Origin: Actinomadura luteofluorescens
GTDB taxonomy: Bacteria > Actinomycetota > Actinomycetes > Streptosporangiales > Streptosporangiaceae
DNA length: 64,000 bases
Reading direction: 5' to 3'
NCBI RefSeq assembly: GCF_013409365.1
Contig: NZ_JACCBA010000001.1
Location: forward strand, 4,092,001 to 4,156,000
Position numbers and translations under genes: made by a program. Below are positions 43,554 to 53,028 of this stretch, piece after piece. Under the pieces are notes generated by a model. That model saw only the letters and a program-made list of their open reading frames with translations, did not search any database and had not been told where the DNA came from. Every line of letters begins with the position of its first letter. Positions within the stretch are counted from its first letter, which is position 1.

Positions 43554-44024
43554 GTGCAGAGTGATCAAGAAGTGACCTTCCGCGAGGCGACGGTCGACGA
43601 TCTCCCTGAGATCGTCCGGCTACTCGCCGACGATCCCCTGGGATCCACCCGCGAAACACCGGGTGAGGAGATACCGGAGGCCTACTTCCGAGCGTTCGCC
43701 GCGATCGAGAAGGACCCCAACAACAGCCTGGTCGTCGCCGAGGTCGCCGGCGCGGTCGCCGGCACGCTCCAGCTCACCTTCATCCCCGGCCTCACCTACA
43801 CCGGCGGCGAGCGCGCCCAGATCGAGGGCGTCCGCGTCGCCGCCGAGCAGCGCGGCGCCGGGCTCGGCCAGCTCCTGATCACCTGGGCCATCGACCGGGC
43901 CCGCGCCCGCGGCTGCCGCGTCGTCCAGCTCACCACCGACCGCCAGCGCCCCGACGCGATCCGCTTCTACCAGAAGATCGGCTTCCGCCCGTCCCACATG
44001 GGGATGAAGTACCACCTCGCCTGA
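43554..44024 (+). CDS. GNAT family N-acetyltransferase
   Basis: The 156-residue protein shows the acetyl-CoA loop V-x-x-E-Q-R-G-A-G-L-G in RVAAEQRGAGLGQLLITWA, and RFYQKIGFRPSHMGMKYHL at the end. The substrate is unknown. GTG 43554 is only one base after GGGAGG, so the true start may be GTG 43572 or the message may be leaderless. The upstream operator is shared with whiB. Confidence 0.88.
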   Translation: MQSDQEVTFREATVDDLPEIVRLLADDPLGSTRETPGEEIPEAYFRAFAAIEKDPNNSLVVAEVAGAVAGTLQLTFIPGLTYTGGERAQIEGVRVAAEQRGAGLGQLLITWAIDRARARGCRVVQLTTDRQRPDAIRFYQKIGFRPSHMGMKYHLA

Positions 44025-44040
44025 GCCCCGCCGCTCCGGT

Positions 44041-44436
44041 TCACGGGACGAGGGCGTCCCGCCACCGGGCCGTGTCGGTGTACTGGTGCAGCCAGGAGAT
44101 CCGCCCCTCGGTGACACGCCAGAGATGCGCGAACTCCGCCTCGTACGAGCGGCCGGTGGCCCTGGCGGTCCCCCGGTAGCGTCCGGTCACCACCACAAGG
44201 CCGTCGGCGGTCTCATGCCAGGTCTCGGCGTAGGGAGCCGTGTCGAACTCGGCGAAGACCGCGCCCCACACCCGAGCGAGGGTCTCCTCGGGGCCGCGGA
44301 AGGCGCCGCCCGCGCCGCACGGCAGCCCGGGCGCCGTGTGCGCCTCGAACTCCGGGTGCAGGAGCGCGAGGATCGCCGCCGCGTCGGCCGCCTGGGCGGC
44401 GGTGTAGAAACCCCGGACGATCTCGGACGCCGTCAT
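44041..44436 (-). CDS. SnoaL-like/NTF2-fold protein
   Basis: The 131-residue protein fits the SnoaL-like fold: IVRGFYTAAQAADAAAILAL at the start, HPEFEAHTAPGLPCGAGGAF, and HLWRVTEGRISWLHQYTDT at the end. Members are isomerases, cyclases or ligand-binding proteins; the activity is not predictable. It is divergent from the adjacent TetR gene and may be its regulated target. Confidence 0.82.
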   Translation of the reverse strand: MTASEIVRGFYTAAQAADAAAILALLHPEFEAHTAPGLPCGAGGAFRGPEETLARVWGAVFAEFDTAPYAETWHETADGLVVVTGRYRGTARATGRSYEAEFAHLWRVTEGRISWLHQYTDTARWRDALVP

Positions 44437-44450
44437 GGCCGCTCCTTTTT

Positions 44451-44474
44451 AGAGGATGTGTTCTAGAATCCTCT
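44451..44474. promoter_or_regulatory. Candidate TetR operator
   Basis: AGAGGAT at 44451-44457 is repeated inverted as ATCCTCT at 44468-44474 with 10 bases between. The site lies between the divergent SnoaL-like and TetR genes, where TetR autoregulators typically bind. Confidence 0.5.
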
Positions 44475-44498
44475 CACTACTATCATCGGAGGGCGCGC

Positions 44499-45056
44499 GT
44501 GGGTAGACCGGCCAAGTTCGGCGAGGACCGGATCCTCGACGCGGCGCTGGCGGTGACGGCCGAGGGCGGGCCCGCCGCCGCGACCATCGCCGCCATCGCC
44601 GAGCGCCTCGGCGCCCCGTCCGGCTCGCTGTACCACCGCTTCGGGTCGCGCGACCTGCTGCTCGCCACCCTGTGGACCCGCTGCGTCCGCCGCTTCCAGG
44701 ACGGCTTCGTCGCGGCCCTGGACGCGGGCGACGCCGAGGCGGCCGCCCTGCACACGCCCCGCTGGTGCCGCGGGCACCCCGCCGAGGCCGCCGTGCTGCT
44801 CCTGCACCGCCGCCGCGACCTCGCCGCCGCCTGGCCCGCCGAACTCGCCGCCCCGCTCGAAGCCCTGAACGCACGGGCCGCGGACGCGCTGAGCGCGTTC
44901 GCGCGGGCCGGCGGCACCGACCGCGACCGCGTGGTCTTCGCCACGGTGGACGTCCCCTACGGCGCCGTCCGCCGCCACCTGCTCGACCGCCGGCCCCCGC
45001 CGCCGGAGGTGGACGAGCTGATCGTCACGGCCTGCCGCGCCGTCCTGGCCCCGTAG
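44499..45056 (+). CDS. TetR family transcriptional regulator
   Basis: The 185-residue protein has a TetR helix-turn-helix (ILDAALAVTAEGGPAAATIA, then ERLGAPSGSLYHRFGSRDLL) and a helical ligand domain. GTG 44499 follows GGAGGG. It probably represses the divergent SnoaL-like gene through the inverted repeat between them. Confidence 0.92.
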   Translation: MGRPAKFGEDRILDAALAVTAEGGPAAATIAAIAERLGAPSGSLYHRFGSRDLLLATLWTRCVRRFQDGFVAALDAGDAEAAALHTPRWCRGHPAEAAVLLLHRRRDLAAAWPAELAAPLEALNARAADALSAFARAGGTDRDRVVFATVDVPYGAVRRHLLDRRPPPPEVDELIVTACRAVLAP

Positions 45057-45150
45057 GGCCGGAAAGGCTTCTGTTGGTGTTCACCTTGGCGTGAAATGCT
45101 GGTCACCTGGGTGTGTATCCCAATTTGTCACCCGTCCGGAGGAGCAGCGC

Positions 45151-46641
45151 GTGGCCGAGCGGCATCTGGAGATCGAGCAGAAGTACGACGCCCCGGCCGG
45201 GTTCGTCCTGCCGGATCTGGACGGGCTCACGGGCGTGGCGTCGGTCGGGGAGCCCGAGGTCCGGGAGCTGCACGCCACCTACTTCGACACCGCGGACCTG
45301 CGCCTGGCGGCCAACAGGATCACGCTGCGCCGGCGGCGGGGCGGGCCGGACGCGGGCTGGCACCTGAAGATGCCGGCCGGGCAGGACGGCAGGCACGAGT
45401 TCCGGGCGCCGCTCGGGCGGCCCCTGCTCGTCCCGGCGCGCCTGGCCGGGCTGGTCGCGGCGCACACCCGCGGGGCGGAGCTGCGCCCCGTCGCGACCCT
45501 GGAGACCCGCCGGACGGTCGTGCGCCTGCTCGGCGCGGACGGCGAGGCCCTCGCGGAGGTCGCCGACGACCTGGTGACCGGGCGCGGGCGCGAGGCCGAG
45601 CCCGAGCGGTGGCGGGAGATCGAGGTCGAACTCGGCGCCGGGCCGCCGGAGCTGCTGAAGACGGTCGGCAAGCGCCTGCGCAAGGCCGGCGCGAAGAGGG
45701 CCAAGTCGGCGTCGAAGCTGGCGAGGCTGCTCGGGGACGGCGTCGCGCCCTCGGAGGCGGCGCGGCGGCGGGCCGAGGCCCGGTCGCGGATCACGGCGGC
45801 CACCAGCAACGGGAAGGCGCCCGCGATCACGACGGGCGAGGTCGTGATGGCCTACCTCGCCGAGCAGGTCGAGGCGATCCTGCGGTTCGACCCCGGGGCG
45901 CGGCTCGGCGAGGAGGACGCCGTCCACCGCATGCGGGTGGCCGTGCGCAGGACGCGCAGCGCCCTGCGCAGCTACCGGCCCGTCCTGGACGCGGAGCGGA
46001 CCGCGCCGCTCGGGCCCGAGCTGCGGTGGGTGGCGCAGACCCTCGGCGAGGTCCGCGACCTCGAGGTGCTCCGGATGCGGTTCGCGCAGGCGCCGCCCTT
46101 CCTGCTGGACGACCTGGAGCGGCACGAGCGGGCCGCGTACCGGCATCTGAACTCGGCGCTGAGGGACGCGCGGTACTTCGCGCTGCTCGACGCCCTCGAC
46201 CGGCTGGTCGCCGAACCGCCGCTGGCGGCCGTCGCCGGGAAGAAGGCCCGCAAGGAGCTCCCCGCGCTCGTCACGCGGGCCTGGGACCGGATGGCCGGGG
46301 ACTACGCGTCGATCAAGACGTCCGCCGACCCCGACCTCGCGCGCCACGAGACGCGCAAGGCGGCCAAGCGCGCCCGGTACGCGGCCGAGCTGGCGGTCCC
46401 GGTGCTGGGCGCGGCGGCCAAGCGGGTGGTCAAGGACGCCAAGCGCATCCAGGAGGTCCTCGGCGCCCACCAGGACGCCATGATCGCGATGGAGCACCTC
46501 GAACGGGCCGCGGCCCGCGCCCGCACGACCGCGGACGCCTTCGCGATCGGCGTCCTCTACGGCGGGGAGCGGGCGGAGGCGGAGAAGGCCCGCGACCAGC
46601 TGGCGACCACCTGGTCACGCACCTTGGGCCCCTCGTTCTGA
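45151..46641 (+). CDS. CYTH and CHAD domain-containing protein
   Basis: The 496-residue protein has an N-terminal CYTH domain (about 1-200; HLEIEQKY gives the E-x-E-x-K motif) and a C-terminal CHAD domain (about 225-490), with paired His in VHRMRVAVRRTRSALRSY and ARHETRKAAKRARYAAEL. CYTH domains hydrolyse or bind triphosphates and CHAD binds polyphosphate. GTG 45151 has GGAGGAG six bases upstream. It is convergent with the ppk-mutT1 pair, giving a three-gene polyphosphate locus. Confidence 0.93.
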   Translation: MAERHLEIEQKYDAPAGFVLPDLDGLTGVASVGEPEVRELHATYFDTADLRLAANRITLRRRRGGPDAGWHLKMPAGQDGRHEFRAPLGRPLLVPARLAGLVAAHTRGAELRPVATLETRRTVVRLLGADGEALAEVADDLVTGRGREAEPERWREIEVELGAGPPELLKTVGKRLRKAGAKRAKSASKLARLLGDGVAPSEAARRRAEARSRITAATSNGKAPAITTGEVVMAYLAEQVEAILRFDPGARLGEEDAVHRMRVAVRRTRSALRSYRPVLDAERTAPLGPELRWVAQTLGEVRDLEVLRMRFAQAPPFLLDDLERHERAAYRHLNSALRDARYFALLDALDRLVAEPPLAAVAGKKARKELPALVTRAWDRMAGDYASIKTSADPDLARHETRKAAKRARYAAELAVPVLGAAAKRVVKDAKRIQEVLGAHQDAMIAMEHLERAAARARTTADAFAIGVLYGGERAEAEKARDQLATTWSRTLGPSF

Positions 46642-46654
46642 ACGCGCACCCGTC

Positions 46655-47524
46655 CTAGGGGGCCGCCGAGGTGCCGTGGCGTTCCAGGGCGGCCAGGGTG
46701 CCGCCGGCCAGGTGGGCGGTCCAGAACTCGGCCTTGTCGAGGGACGTGTCGTCCGGGACCTTCTCGCCCAGCTTCCGGCACAGCCCGGCGATGAGCTCGG
46801 TGACGATCTCGCCGTGCGTGCTCACCACCGCCGGCGTGCCCGCCATGGACAGCAGCCGCTCCATGGCCTGGTCCGGGTTCGTCTCGCCCACCGTGAACGC
46901 CGCCTCCGTCTCGACGGGCACGCGCACGCGCCGCGCGTAGGGCAGGACGGTCTCCAGGCAGCGGGCCGTCGCCGAACTCACGGTCCGCATGGGCCCGTAG
47001 GAGTGCAGCAGCCCGGCGAGGCCGGACGCCTCGGCGCGGCCCGCCTCGTCCAGCGGGCGCAGCTCGTCGGCCTCCCGCCAGGCCCGCTTCTCCCCGGCCC
47101 GCGCGTGCCGCAGGATCACCAGCGGCGCGGTGTCGAGCGGGCCTTCGCGGAACCCGCGGAGCAGGTCGACGTCGTGCCGGTAGCTGAGGCGGGCCTCGGC
47201 CTCCTCCGCCGGAAGCCAGACCAGCTCGTCCACCTCCTCGTTGGGGGTGAACGCGCTCACGGCGACCGGGCGGGCCGCCCAGTACTCCACCCGCTTGGTC
47301 CGCTCGCCGAGCGGATAGGAGACGGTCGGGAGGCGCCGTCCGAGGCGGGGGACGACGCCGGTCTCCTCCTCGATCTCGCGGACGGCGGCGCGCAGCACGT
47401 GCTCGCCCGGGTCGACCTTGCCCTTGGGGAACGACCAGTCGTCGTGGCGGGGGCGGTGGATCAGCGCGAACTCGGGTCCGTCGCGCCACAGCAGCGCGCC
47501 GGCGGCCCTGATGACGTCAGACAT
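46655..47524 (-). CDS. mutT1: NUDIX hydrolase-histidine phosphatase fusion (MutT1-like)
   Basis: The 289-residue protein joins a NUDIX domain (box in [20 protein letters not shown], residues about 35-55) and a histidine phosphatase domain ([12 protein letters not shown] with the RHA motif; [12 protein letters not shown]). This is the MutT1 layout known from mycobacteria, which degrades 8-oxo-(d)GTP in two steps. It overlaps the ppk end by eight bases, the same ppk-mutT1 order as in Mycobacterium tuberculosis. Confidence 0.9.
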   Translation of the reverse strand: MSDVIRAAGALLWRDGPEFALIHRPRHDDWSFPKGKVDPGEHVLRAAVREIEEETGVVPRLGRRLPTVSYPLGERTKRVEYWAARPVAVSAFTPNEEVDELVWLPAEEAEARLSYRHDVDLLRGFREGPLDTAPLVILRHARAGEKRAWREADELRPLDEAGRAEASGLAGLLHSYGPMRTVSSATARCLETVLPYARRVRVPVETEAAFTVGETNPDQAMERLLSMAGTPAVVSTHGEIVTELIAGLCRKLGEKVPDDTSLDKAEFWTAHLAGGTLAALERHGTSAAP

Positions 47525-49601
47525 CGATCGTCCTCCACCGGCGGCTCTTCACCAGGTGGGTCTGGATGTCCAGGAGGGTCTCGCCCGCACCGGCCCGGCT
47601 GCGCGTCCAGGTGCCCTCGGCGTCGAGCGCCCAGGCGTGGGTGCGCTCGTCCATGGCCCGGTCCATCAGGGCGAGCAGGTCGTCGCGCTGGGCCCGGTCG
47701 TTGACGGTGACGAGGGCCTCGACACGGCGGTCCAGGTTGCGGTGCATCAGGTCGGCGCTGCCGAGCCACACCTCGGGCTCGCCGCCGTTCTCGAACGCGA
47801 ACACGCGGGAGTGCTCCAGGAACCGGCCGAGGACGCTGCGCACCTGGATCATGTCCGACAGGCCGGGCACGCCGGGACGCAGCGCGCAGATGCCGCGCAC
47901 CCAGACGTCCACCGGCACCCCGGCCCGCGACGCCCGGTAGAGCGCGTCGATGACCACCTCGTCCACCAGGGCGTTGCACTTGATCCGGACGCGGGCGGGA
48001 TGCCCGGCCCGCCGGTTGTCGATCTCGTGCTCGATCCGCTGGACGAGCCCGGAGCGCAGGCTGTTCGGCGCGACGAGCAGCCGGTGGTAGGAGCTCTGCC
48101 GCGAGTAGCCGGTGAGGTGGTTGAACAGGGCGCTGACGTCCTCGCCGACCTCGGGGTCGGCGGTGAGCAGCCCGAAGTCCTCGTACAGGCGCGCGGTCTT
48201 CGGGTGGTAGTTGCCGGTGCCGATGTGGCAGTAGCGGCGCAGGTGGCCCTCGGACTCCTGCCGGACGATCAGCGCGAGCTTGCAGTGCGTCTTCAGCCCG
48301 ACGAACCCGTAGACGACGTGGCAGCCCGCGGTCTCCAGCTTGCGCGCCCAGGCGATGTTGGCGCGCTCGTCGAACCGGGCCTTGAGCTCGACGACGACCA
48401 CGACCTGCTTGCCGGCCTCGGCGGCGCTCATCAGCGCGTCCACGATCGGGGAGTCGCCGCTCGTCCGGTACAGCGTCTGCTTGATCGCCAGGACGCGCGG
48501 GTCGGTCGCGGCGTCCTCGATGAGCCGCTGGACGGTCGTGGTGAACGAGTCGTAGGGGTGGTGGACGAGGACGTCGCGCTCACGGATGGCGCTGAAGATG
48601 CTGACGTCCTCGGGCAGCGCCTCCTTCGACGGGACGAAAGGGGGGTACTTCAGCTCCGGGCGGTCCAGGTCGGCGATGGCGGCGAGGCCGCCGAGGTCGA
48701 GCGGCCCGACGACGCGGTAGATCTGGCCCTCGTCCACCCCCAGCTCGGAGGTGAGCAGGTCCAGCACCCCCTCGGAGATCGACTCCTCGACCTCCAGCCG
48801 GACGACGGGGCCGAACCGGCGGCGCAGCAGCTCGCGTTCGAGCGCCTGCAGCAGGCCCTCGCTGATGTCGTCGTCGATCTCCAGGTCCTGGTTGCGGGTG
48901 ACCCGGAACGCGTGGTGCTCGACGACCTCCATCCCGACGAACAGCTGCCCGAGGTGCGCCGCGATGACGTCCTCCAGCGGCGTGAACCGGTCGGGGGACG
49001 CCTCGATGAAGCGCGGCAGCAGCGGCGGCACCTTCACCCGGGCGAACATCGTGGCGTCGGTCTCCGGGTCGCGGACGATCACCGCGAGGTTCAGCGACAG
49101 GCCCGAGATGTAGGGGAACGGGTGCGCGGAGTCGACGACGAGCGGGGTGAGCACGGGGTAGATCCGGTCGCGGAAGAGCCGCCGCAGCCGCTCCTGCTCG
49201 GTCTCGGCGAGCTCGTCCCAGCGCAGGAGGTCGATGCCCTCGTCCTCCAGCGCGGGCAGGATCTCCTTGCGGAAGCACGACGCGTGCCGCTGCATCAGCT
49301 CGTGCGCGACCACGCCGGTGCGCGCCAGCACCTCGCGGGGCTGGCGGCCGCTGGCGGACTGGACGGCCAGCCCGGTCGCCATCCGGCGGGCGAGCCCGGC
49401 CACGCGGACCATGAAGAACTCGTCGAGGTTGCTGGAGAAGATCGACAGGAAGCGGACGCGTTCGAGCAGCGGCAGGCCCGGATCCTCGGCGAGTTCCAGG
49501 ACGCGCTGGTTGAACCTCAGCCAGCTCTCCTCCCGGTCGAGGAAGCGGTCGTCGGGCAGCGCCTCGGATTGCGGGGGGACATGTCCTGGATTGACGGTCA
49601 T
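47517..49601 (-). CDS. ppk: Polyphosphate kinase 1
   Basis: The 694-residue enzyme makes polyphosphate from ATP reversibly. It has [20 protein letters not shown] near the N-terminus. The catalytic histidine regions are [13 protein letters not shown] and [20 protein letters not shown]. Length and motifs match bacterial Ppk1. ATG 49601 is the start. It is followed by the MutT1 gene in the same operon. Confidence 0.96.
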   Translation of the reverse strand: MTVNPGHVPPQSEALPDDRFLDREESWLRFNQRVLELAEDPGLPLLERVRFLSIFSSNLDEFFMVRVAGLARRMATGLAVQSASGRQPREVLARTGVVAHELMQRHASCFRKEILPALEDEGIDLLRWDELAETEQERLRRLFRDRIYPVLTPLVVDSAHPFPYISGLSLNLAVIVRDPETDATMFARVKVPPLLPRFIEASPDRFTPLEDVIAAHLGQLFVGMEVVEHHAFRVTRNQDLEIDDDISEGLLQALERELLRRRFGPVVRLEVEESISEGVLDLLTSELGVDEGQIYRVVGPLDLGGLAAIADLDRPELKYPPFVPSKEALPEDVSIFSAIRERDVLVHHPYDSFTTTVQRLIEDAATDPRVLAIKQTLYRTSGDSPIVDALMSAAEAGKQVVVVVELKARFDERANIAWARKLETAGCHVVYGFVGLKTHCKLALIVRQESEGHLRRYCHIGTGNYHPKTARLYEDFGLLTADPEVGEDVSALFNHLTGYSRQSSYHRLLVAPNSLRSGLVQRIEHEIDNRRAGHPARVRIKCNALVDEVVIDALYRASRAGVPVDVWVRGICALRPGVPGLSDMIQVRSVLGRFLEHSRVFAFENGGEPEVWLGSADLMHRNLDRRVEALVTVNDRAQRDDLLALMDRAMDERTHAWALDAEGTWTRSRAGAGETLLDIQTHLVKSRRWRTIDV

Positions 49602-49799
49602 GCCAGAATTTTCCCTGATCTAGGTTAACGAAAGTCGAACGTGCGGGTTCCGCCGAGGTATCTGATACGTCGATCATTCCCGTGGTTCCCCCAGATCACT
49701 CCGCTCCGGCCGCCGTCGCCGAACGTGGCCGGGGGGTTGCAACGACCTGGCCACCGGGAGACCTTCACTGCGCGCCTCCGCGTGGGTAGAACGAAGACC

Positions 49800-51299
49800 G
49801 TGACTCCTCACGAGGCTTCGCCGCCCACGGTGTTCTGGCCGCGCTGCACCGCCGTCGACGGCTGCACCGGCCGGGCCGCGGGCGGCCCGGGCGCCTGCCC
49901 CGCCCACCTGCGCCCCAGCGAGTTCGAGCGGTTCGTGGACTCGCTGCGCCCCGGCGCCGACCTCGACCTGCGCGGCGTCACCGTCCCGCCGTGGCTGCTG
50001 GACGGGGTGCTGGACGCCGTCACCGGCCCCGACGGGCGGCCCCACCTCGGCCGGACCCGGTTCGACGGGGCGGTGCTGCCGGCCGACGCGGGCCTGCGCG
50101 GCTTCTGCGTCGAGGGCGACAGCTCGTTCGACGGCGCCCGCTTCCTCGGCGGCGCGTCGTTCTACGACGCGCGGTTCTTCGGCAACGCCTCGTTCCGGGG
50201 GGCGCGCTTCGGGCGCAACGCGTCCTTCCACGAGGCCCGGTTCCACCGGCACGCCTCGTTCGAGGAGGCGGTTTTCACCGGCGACGCCCTCTTCGGCGAG
50301 ACGCGGTGGCACGCCGACGCCGCCTTCCGCGGCGCCGTGTTCATGGGCGCGGCCTGCTTCGACCGCGCGCGGTTCGGGCGGGACGCGGCGATGCAGGGGG
50401 CCGGCTTCCGCGGCGACGTGTCGTTCCGGCGCGTGCAGGTGACGCGGCACGCCCGGTTCGAGCGGGCGCGGTTCCGGCACGGCGCCTGGCTCGGCCCGCT
50501 GGCGGCGGGCGGCCGGATCGCGCTGTCGGACGCGACCGTGCACGGCGGGCTGCGGGTGCACGCGGCGGCGCGGCAGGTCATCGCCCGCGGCGCGATCGTC
50601 CACGGGGAGGCCGACTTCCGGCTCCGGCACGCCGAACTCGACCTGGAGGACGCGGTGTTCGAGGGCCCGGCCGCCGTCCGGGCGCTGGCCCATCCGATCC
50701 AGGGCCTCGCCGAGCCCACCACCGGGAACGCCGCCGGGACCGGCACGTCCGGCGTCCGGCTCCTGTCGCTGCGCCGCGCGGACGCGACCCGGCTGCTGCT
50801 CGCCGACGTCGACCTCAGCGGCTGCGGCTTCCTCGGGCTGCGGCGGCCCGACGCGCTGCGGATCACGGGCGACTGCGCGTTCGCGACCGCGCCCGGCCGG
50901 CGCCGGCTGCGGCCGTGGCGCCGCCGCGACCGGGCCGTCCTCGCCGAGGACATCGCCGGCGGCGCCGGCCACGACGACGACCGGCTGCGCGCGCTGTACC
51001 AGGCGCTGGCACGTGCCACGGCCGACTCCGACCGCGACCGCCTCGCCCGCGACTTCCGCTACAGCGCGCTGGAGATGCGCCGCCACGGCGAGCGCGACCC
51101 GTGGCGCCGCGCCGGCCTGCACCTTCTGTGGATCACCTGCGGATACGGGCTGCGCGCGGGACGCGCCGTGGCCTGGCTCGCCGTCATCATCGCGCTGCTG
51201 TGCTGCGGCGCGTCCCTGGTCCGCCACGACGACCGGACCCGGCACGACAACCGCACGGGGAGCGTCCGCGGCGCGCACACGGGCACCCGCAACACATAA
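49800..51299 (+). CDS. Pentapeptide-repeat membrane protein
   Basis: The 499-residue protein has a short Cys-containing N-terminus (RCTAVDGCTGRAAGG), a pentapeptide array of A(R/V)F-x-G/x-A-x-F type (GARFLGGASFYDARFFGNA, FRGARFGRNASFHEARF) over about residues 100-220, a second repeat zone, and one C-terminal helix (AVAWLAVIIALLCCGASLV). The array forms a square beta-helix. Function is unknown. The start is uncertain: GTG 49800 lacks a clear ribosome binding site and GTG 49782 is possible. This is the third beta-solenoid membrane protein in the window. Confidence 0.8.
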   Translation: MTPHEASPPTVFWPRCTAVDGCTGRAAGGPGACPAHLRPSEFERFVDSLRPGADLDLRGVTVPPWLLDGVLDAVTGPDGRPHLGRTRFDGAVLPADAGLRGFCVEGDSSFDGARFLGGASFYDARFFGNASFRGARFGRNASFHEARFHRHASFEEAVFTGDALFGETRWHADAAFRGAVFMGAACFDRARFGRDAAMQGAGFRGDVSFRRVQVTRHARFERARFRHGAWLGPLAAGGRIALSDATVHGGLRVHAAARQVIARGAIVHGEADFRLRHAELDLEDAVFEGPAAVRALAHPIQGLAEPTTGNAAGTGTSGVRLLSLRRADATRLLLADVDLSGCGFLGLRRPDALRITGDCAFATAPGRRRLRPWRRRDRAVLAEDIAGGAGHDDDRLRALYQALARATADSDRDRLARDFRYSALEMRRHGERDPWRRAGLHLLWITCGYGLRAGRAVAWLAVIIALLCCGASLVRHDDRTRHDNRTGSVRGAHTGTRNT

Positions 51300-51310
51300 G
51301 CGCCGGACGG

Positions 51311-51332
51311 CCCGCTAAAGGCGGGGGTTGTT
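51311..51332 (+). terminator. Short U-tailed hairpin after the pentapeptide gene
   Basis: CCCGC at 51311-51315 pairs with GCGGG at 51321-51325, followed by the T-rich tract TTGTTTT. It is 11 bases after the stop. The stem is short, so its strength is uncertain. Confidence 0.55.
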
Positions 51333-51362
51333 TTGTCAGACCCACGCGTAATGATTGTTGTT

Positions 51363-51680
51363 ATGAGCAGAGACACCCATCCGGGGGTGCAGTGCCCGCA
51401 CTGCCAATCCCATCTCGCGCTCGTCCCCGTGACTGGAAACCCCGTGTCCGGAAACTCCGCCGCCGCACCCGTCCCCGTCCTGCCGATCGTGGCGAAGGAG
51501 GAATGGCAGCCTCCCCCCGTCGCCGAGGTGCTCGCCGTTTACGCCGGGCGCGCCAAGGACACCGTGACGGCGGCGCGCGGCGCCGCCAAGGTCCGCGACA
51601 GCCTGAACCGCGCCAAGGCGGCCGCCGCGGGCCGCAAAGCCGCACAGAAAACCGCGCGCCGCACCCCCAGAAGCGCGTGA
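51363..51680 (+). CDS. Small hypothetical protein with one CxxC motif
   Basis: The 105-residue protein begins near a CPHCQSH knuckle (Cys-x-x-Cys) and ends in a very basic Ala/Lys/Arg helix (AAAAGRKAAQKTARRTPRS). No second cysteine pair is present, so a lone zinc site is doubtful. The basic tail suggests nucleic acid or membrane contact. ATG 51363 is one of several possible starts; no clear ribosome binding site is seen. Confidence 0.55.
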   Translation: MSRDTHPGVQCPHCQSHLALVPVTGNPVSGNSAAAPVPVLPIVAKEEWQPPPVAEVLAVYAGRAKDTVTAARGAAKVRDSLNRAKAAAAGRKAAQKTARRTPRSA

Positions 51681-51703
51681 TCACAACCCGGCCACTAACA
51701 CCG

Positions 51704-51738
51704 GGAAGGGACGGCACCGCGCCGGCACCGTCCCTTCC
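51704..51738. terminator. Bidirectional terminator before the sigma factor partner gene
   Basis: GGAAGGGACGG at 51704-51714 pairs perfectly with CCGTCCCTTCC at 51728-51738 across 13 bases. It lies between two convergent genes (stops at 51680 and 51748). Confidence 0.8.
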
Positions 51739-51747
51739 GCAATGACG

Positions 51748-52911
51748 TCAGCGCGGCTTGGTATCGGTCCATTCCGCGCCGACCAGGGCGGTGGAGTTCA
51801 TCGTCCGCCCCGCCGGGACGCTCGCCCCGGCCGCCGGCGCCACCATGACGTTCAGCCCGGCCAGCGCATTGCCCGACGCCAGATCAATGATCATTTCGTC
51901 CCTGATCACGCCCTGCGGCGTCTTGTCGTCCAGCGCGATGGCGTTCCCCGTCCGCCCCTGCGGATCCGTGACCTTCCCGAGTGACCGCACCGCCGGGAGC
52001 CCCGCCAGCATCCGGAACGCGGCCGCCCGCACCGCAGGCTTCACCGGCATGTCCATCACCAGGCCGCGCGCCACGGTGTAGAGCCACCGGTCCGACGCCA
52101 TCGGCCGGTTCGACTCGGTGTCATGGCCCTTGTACCAGCGCAGCAGCTCCGCCTTGAGCCGCTTCGGGTCGGACGGCAGCGCCCGCAGGTCCTTCATGCT
52201 CACGTTGCGGCCGAGCCAGAACACCTTGTCGCCGTCGACCAGCGCGGCGCCGTTGAAGCTGCGCGGACCGGGCGCGGTCTTCGCCGTGAACCCCTTCAGG
52301 CGGCCCTTGCCCCCCGGCACGACCGGAATCTGGATCTTGAACGTCGCGGGCGACCCCGCGCGCCGCCACGCCTCCTCGTCCGCCTTCGTCGCGGGCTTGG
52401 CCCCCAGGTCCTGCCCCGCGGCGAACGCCTTGCCGCCGGGCCTGCTCGGCGTCCAGCTCTCCGCCTTGCTCCTGACCGTCACGGCGTAGGCGCCGCCGCC
52501 CTTGCCCACCGTGTACGTGGAGGACGAGACCGTCACCTGATGCCAGTACGCCCCCGTCGTCTCGGTCTGACCGTCCGCCTTCTCGGCCGCCGCGAGCAGG
52601 ACGGTCCGCGCGTCGAGCACCCGCTCGCCGCCGCCTCCTCCGCCCGTCCCGCCCGGGTCCGTCCCGTCCCCGCCGGGGGCGACGAACACCGCCGCCGCGG
52701 CCACCGCCCCCGCGGCGACCGCCCCGGCGAGCCCCAGCCCCCAGACCGGCCGCACCCGCCGACGCGCGGGCGCGGTGCTCCCGGCCGCCTCCCCACGCGG
52801 CGCCGCCATGGCCCGCGCCAGCTCGTCCCGCCGCACGCCCTCGTCCACCGGCGCACCCGGGTCCATCTCCTCAGGCCTGGCATCCCGCAACACCCGCATC
52901 ACATCCTTCAT
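51748..52911 (-). CDS. CU044_5270 family protein (membrane partner of the sigma factor)
   Basis: The 387-residue protein has an N-terminal cytoplasmic segment (MKDVMRVLRDARPEE), one membrane helix (VWGLGLAGAVAAGAVAAAAV, about 55-75), then a large outer domain (GAYWHQVTVSSSTYTVGKGG, DPQGRTGNAIALDD). This is the CU044_5270 family, encoded directly after SigE-like ECF sigma factors and likely an anti-sigma or sensor partner. The start is uncertain. In-frame ATGs at 53019, 52965 and 52911 recur because a 54-bp repeat covers the region; 53019 overlaps the sigma stop by four bases and would add two 18-residue repeats. Confidence 0.85.
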   Translation of the reverse strand: MKDVMRVLRDARPEEMDPGAPVDEGVRRDELARAMAAPRGEAAGSTAPARRRVRPVWGLGLAGAVAAGAVAAAAVFVAPGGDGTDPGGTGGGGGGERVLDARTVLLAAAEKADGQTETTGAYWHQVTVSSSTYTVGKGGGAYAVTVRSKAESWTPSRPGGKAFAAGQDLGAKPATKADEEAWRRAGSPATFKIQIPVVPGGKGRLKGFTAKTAPGPRSFNGAALVDGDKVFWLGRNVSMKDLRALPSDPKRLKAELLRWYKGHDTESNRPMASDRWLYTVARGLVMDMPVKPAVRAAAFRMLAGLPAVRSLGKVTDPQGRTGNAIALDDKTPQGVIRDEMIIDLASGNALAGLNVMVAPAAGASVPAGRTMNSTALVGAEWTDTKPR

Positions 52912-52912
52912 G

Positions 52913-53028
52913 CCGTTTCCTGGCGGGGGGACGACCCCCCGCACCCCCCGGTCCGCTCCGCTCATACCGTTTCCCTGCGGGGGGACGACCCCCCGCACCC
53001 CCCGGTTCGCTCCGCTCATACCGTTTCT
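52913..53028 (-). repeat. 54-bp tandem repeat over the sigma factor/partner gene junction
   Basis: Two full 54-base units (52913-52966, 52967-53020) and the start of a third (from 53021) repeat with few changes. Each unit carries an AGGAAACGGCATG- or AGGGAAACGGTATG-like initiation site and a GCGGGGGG/CCCCCCGC hairpin. The period is 18 codons, so all three ATGs share one frame. Confidence 0.9.

Noticed and set aside
49800..51299. Quinolone-resistance (Qnr/MfpA) type pentapeptide protein
   Set aside because: The protein is much longer, has Cys-rich and membrane parts, and the array is interrupted, unlike soluble MfpA/Qnr.
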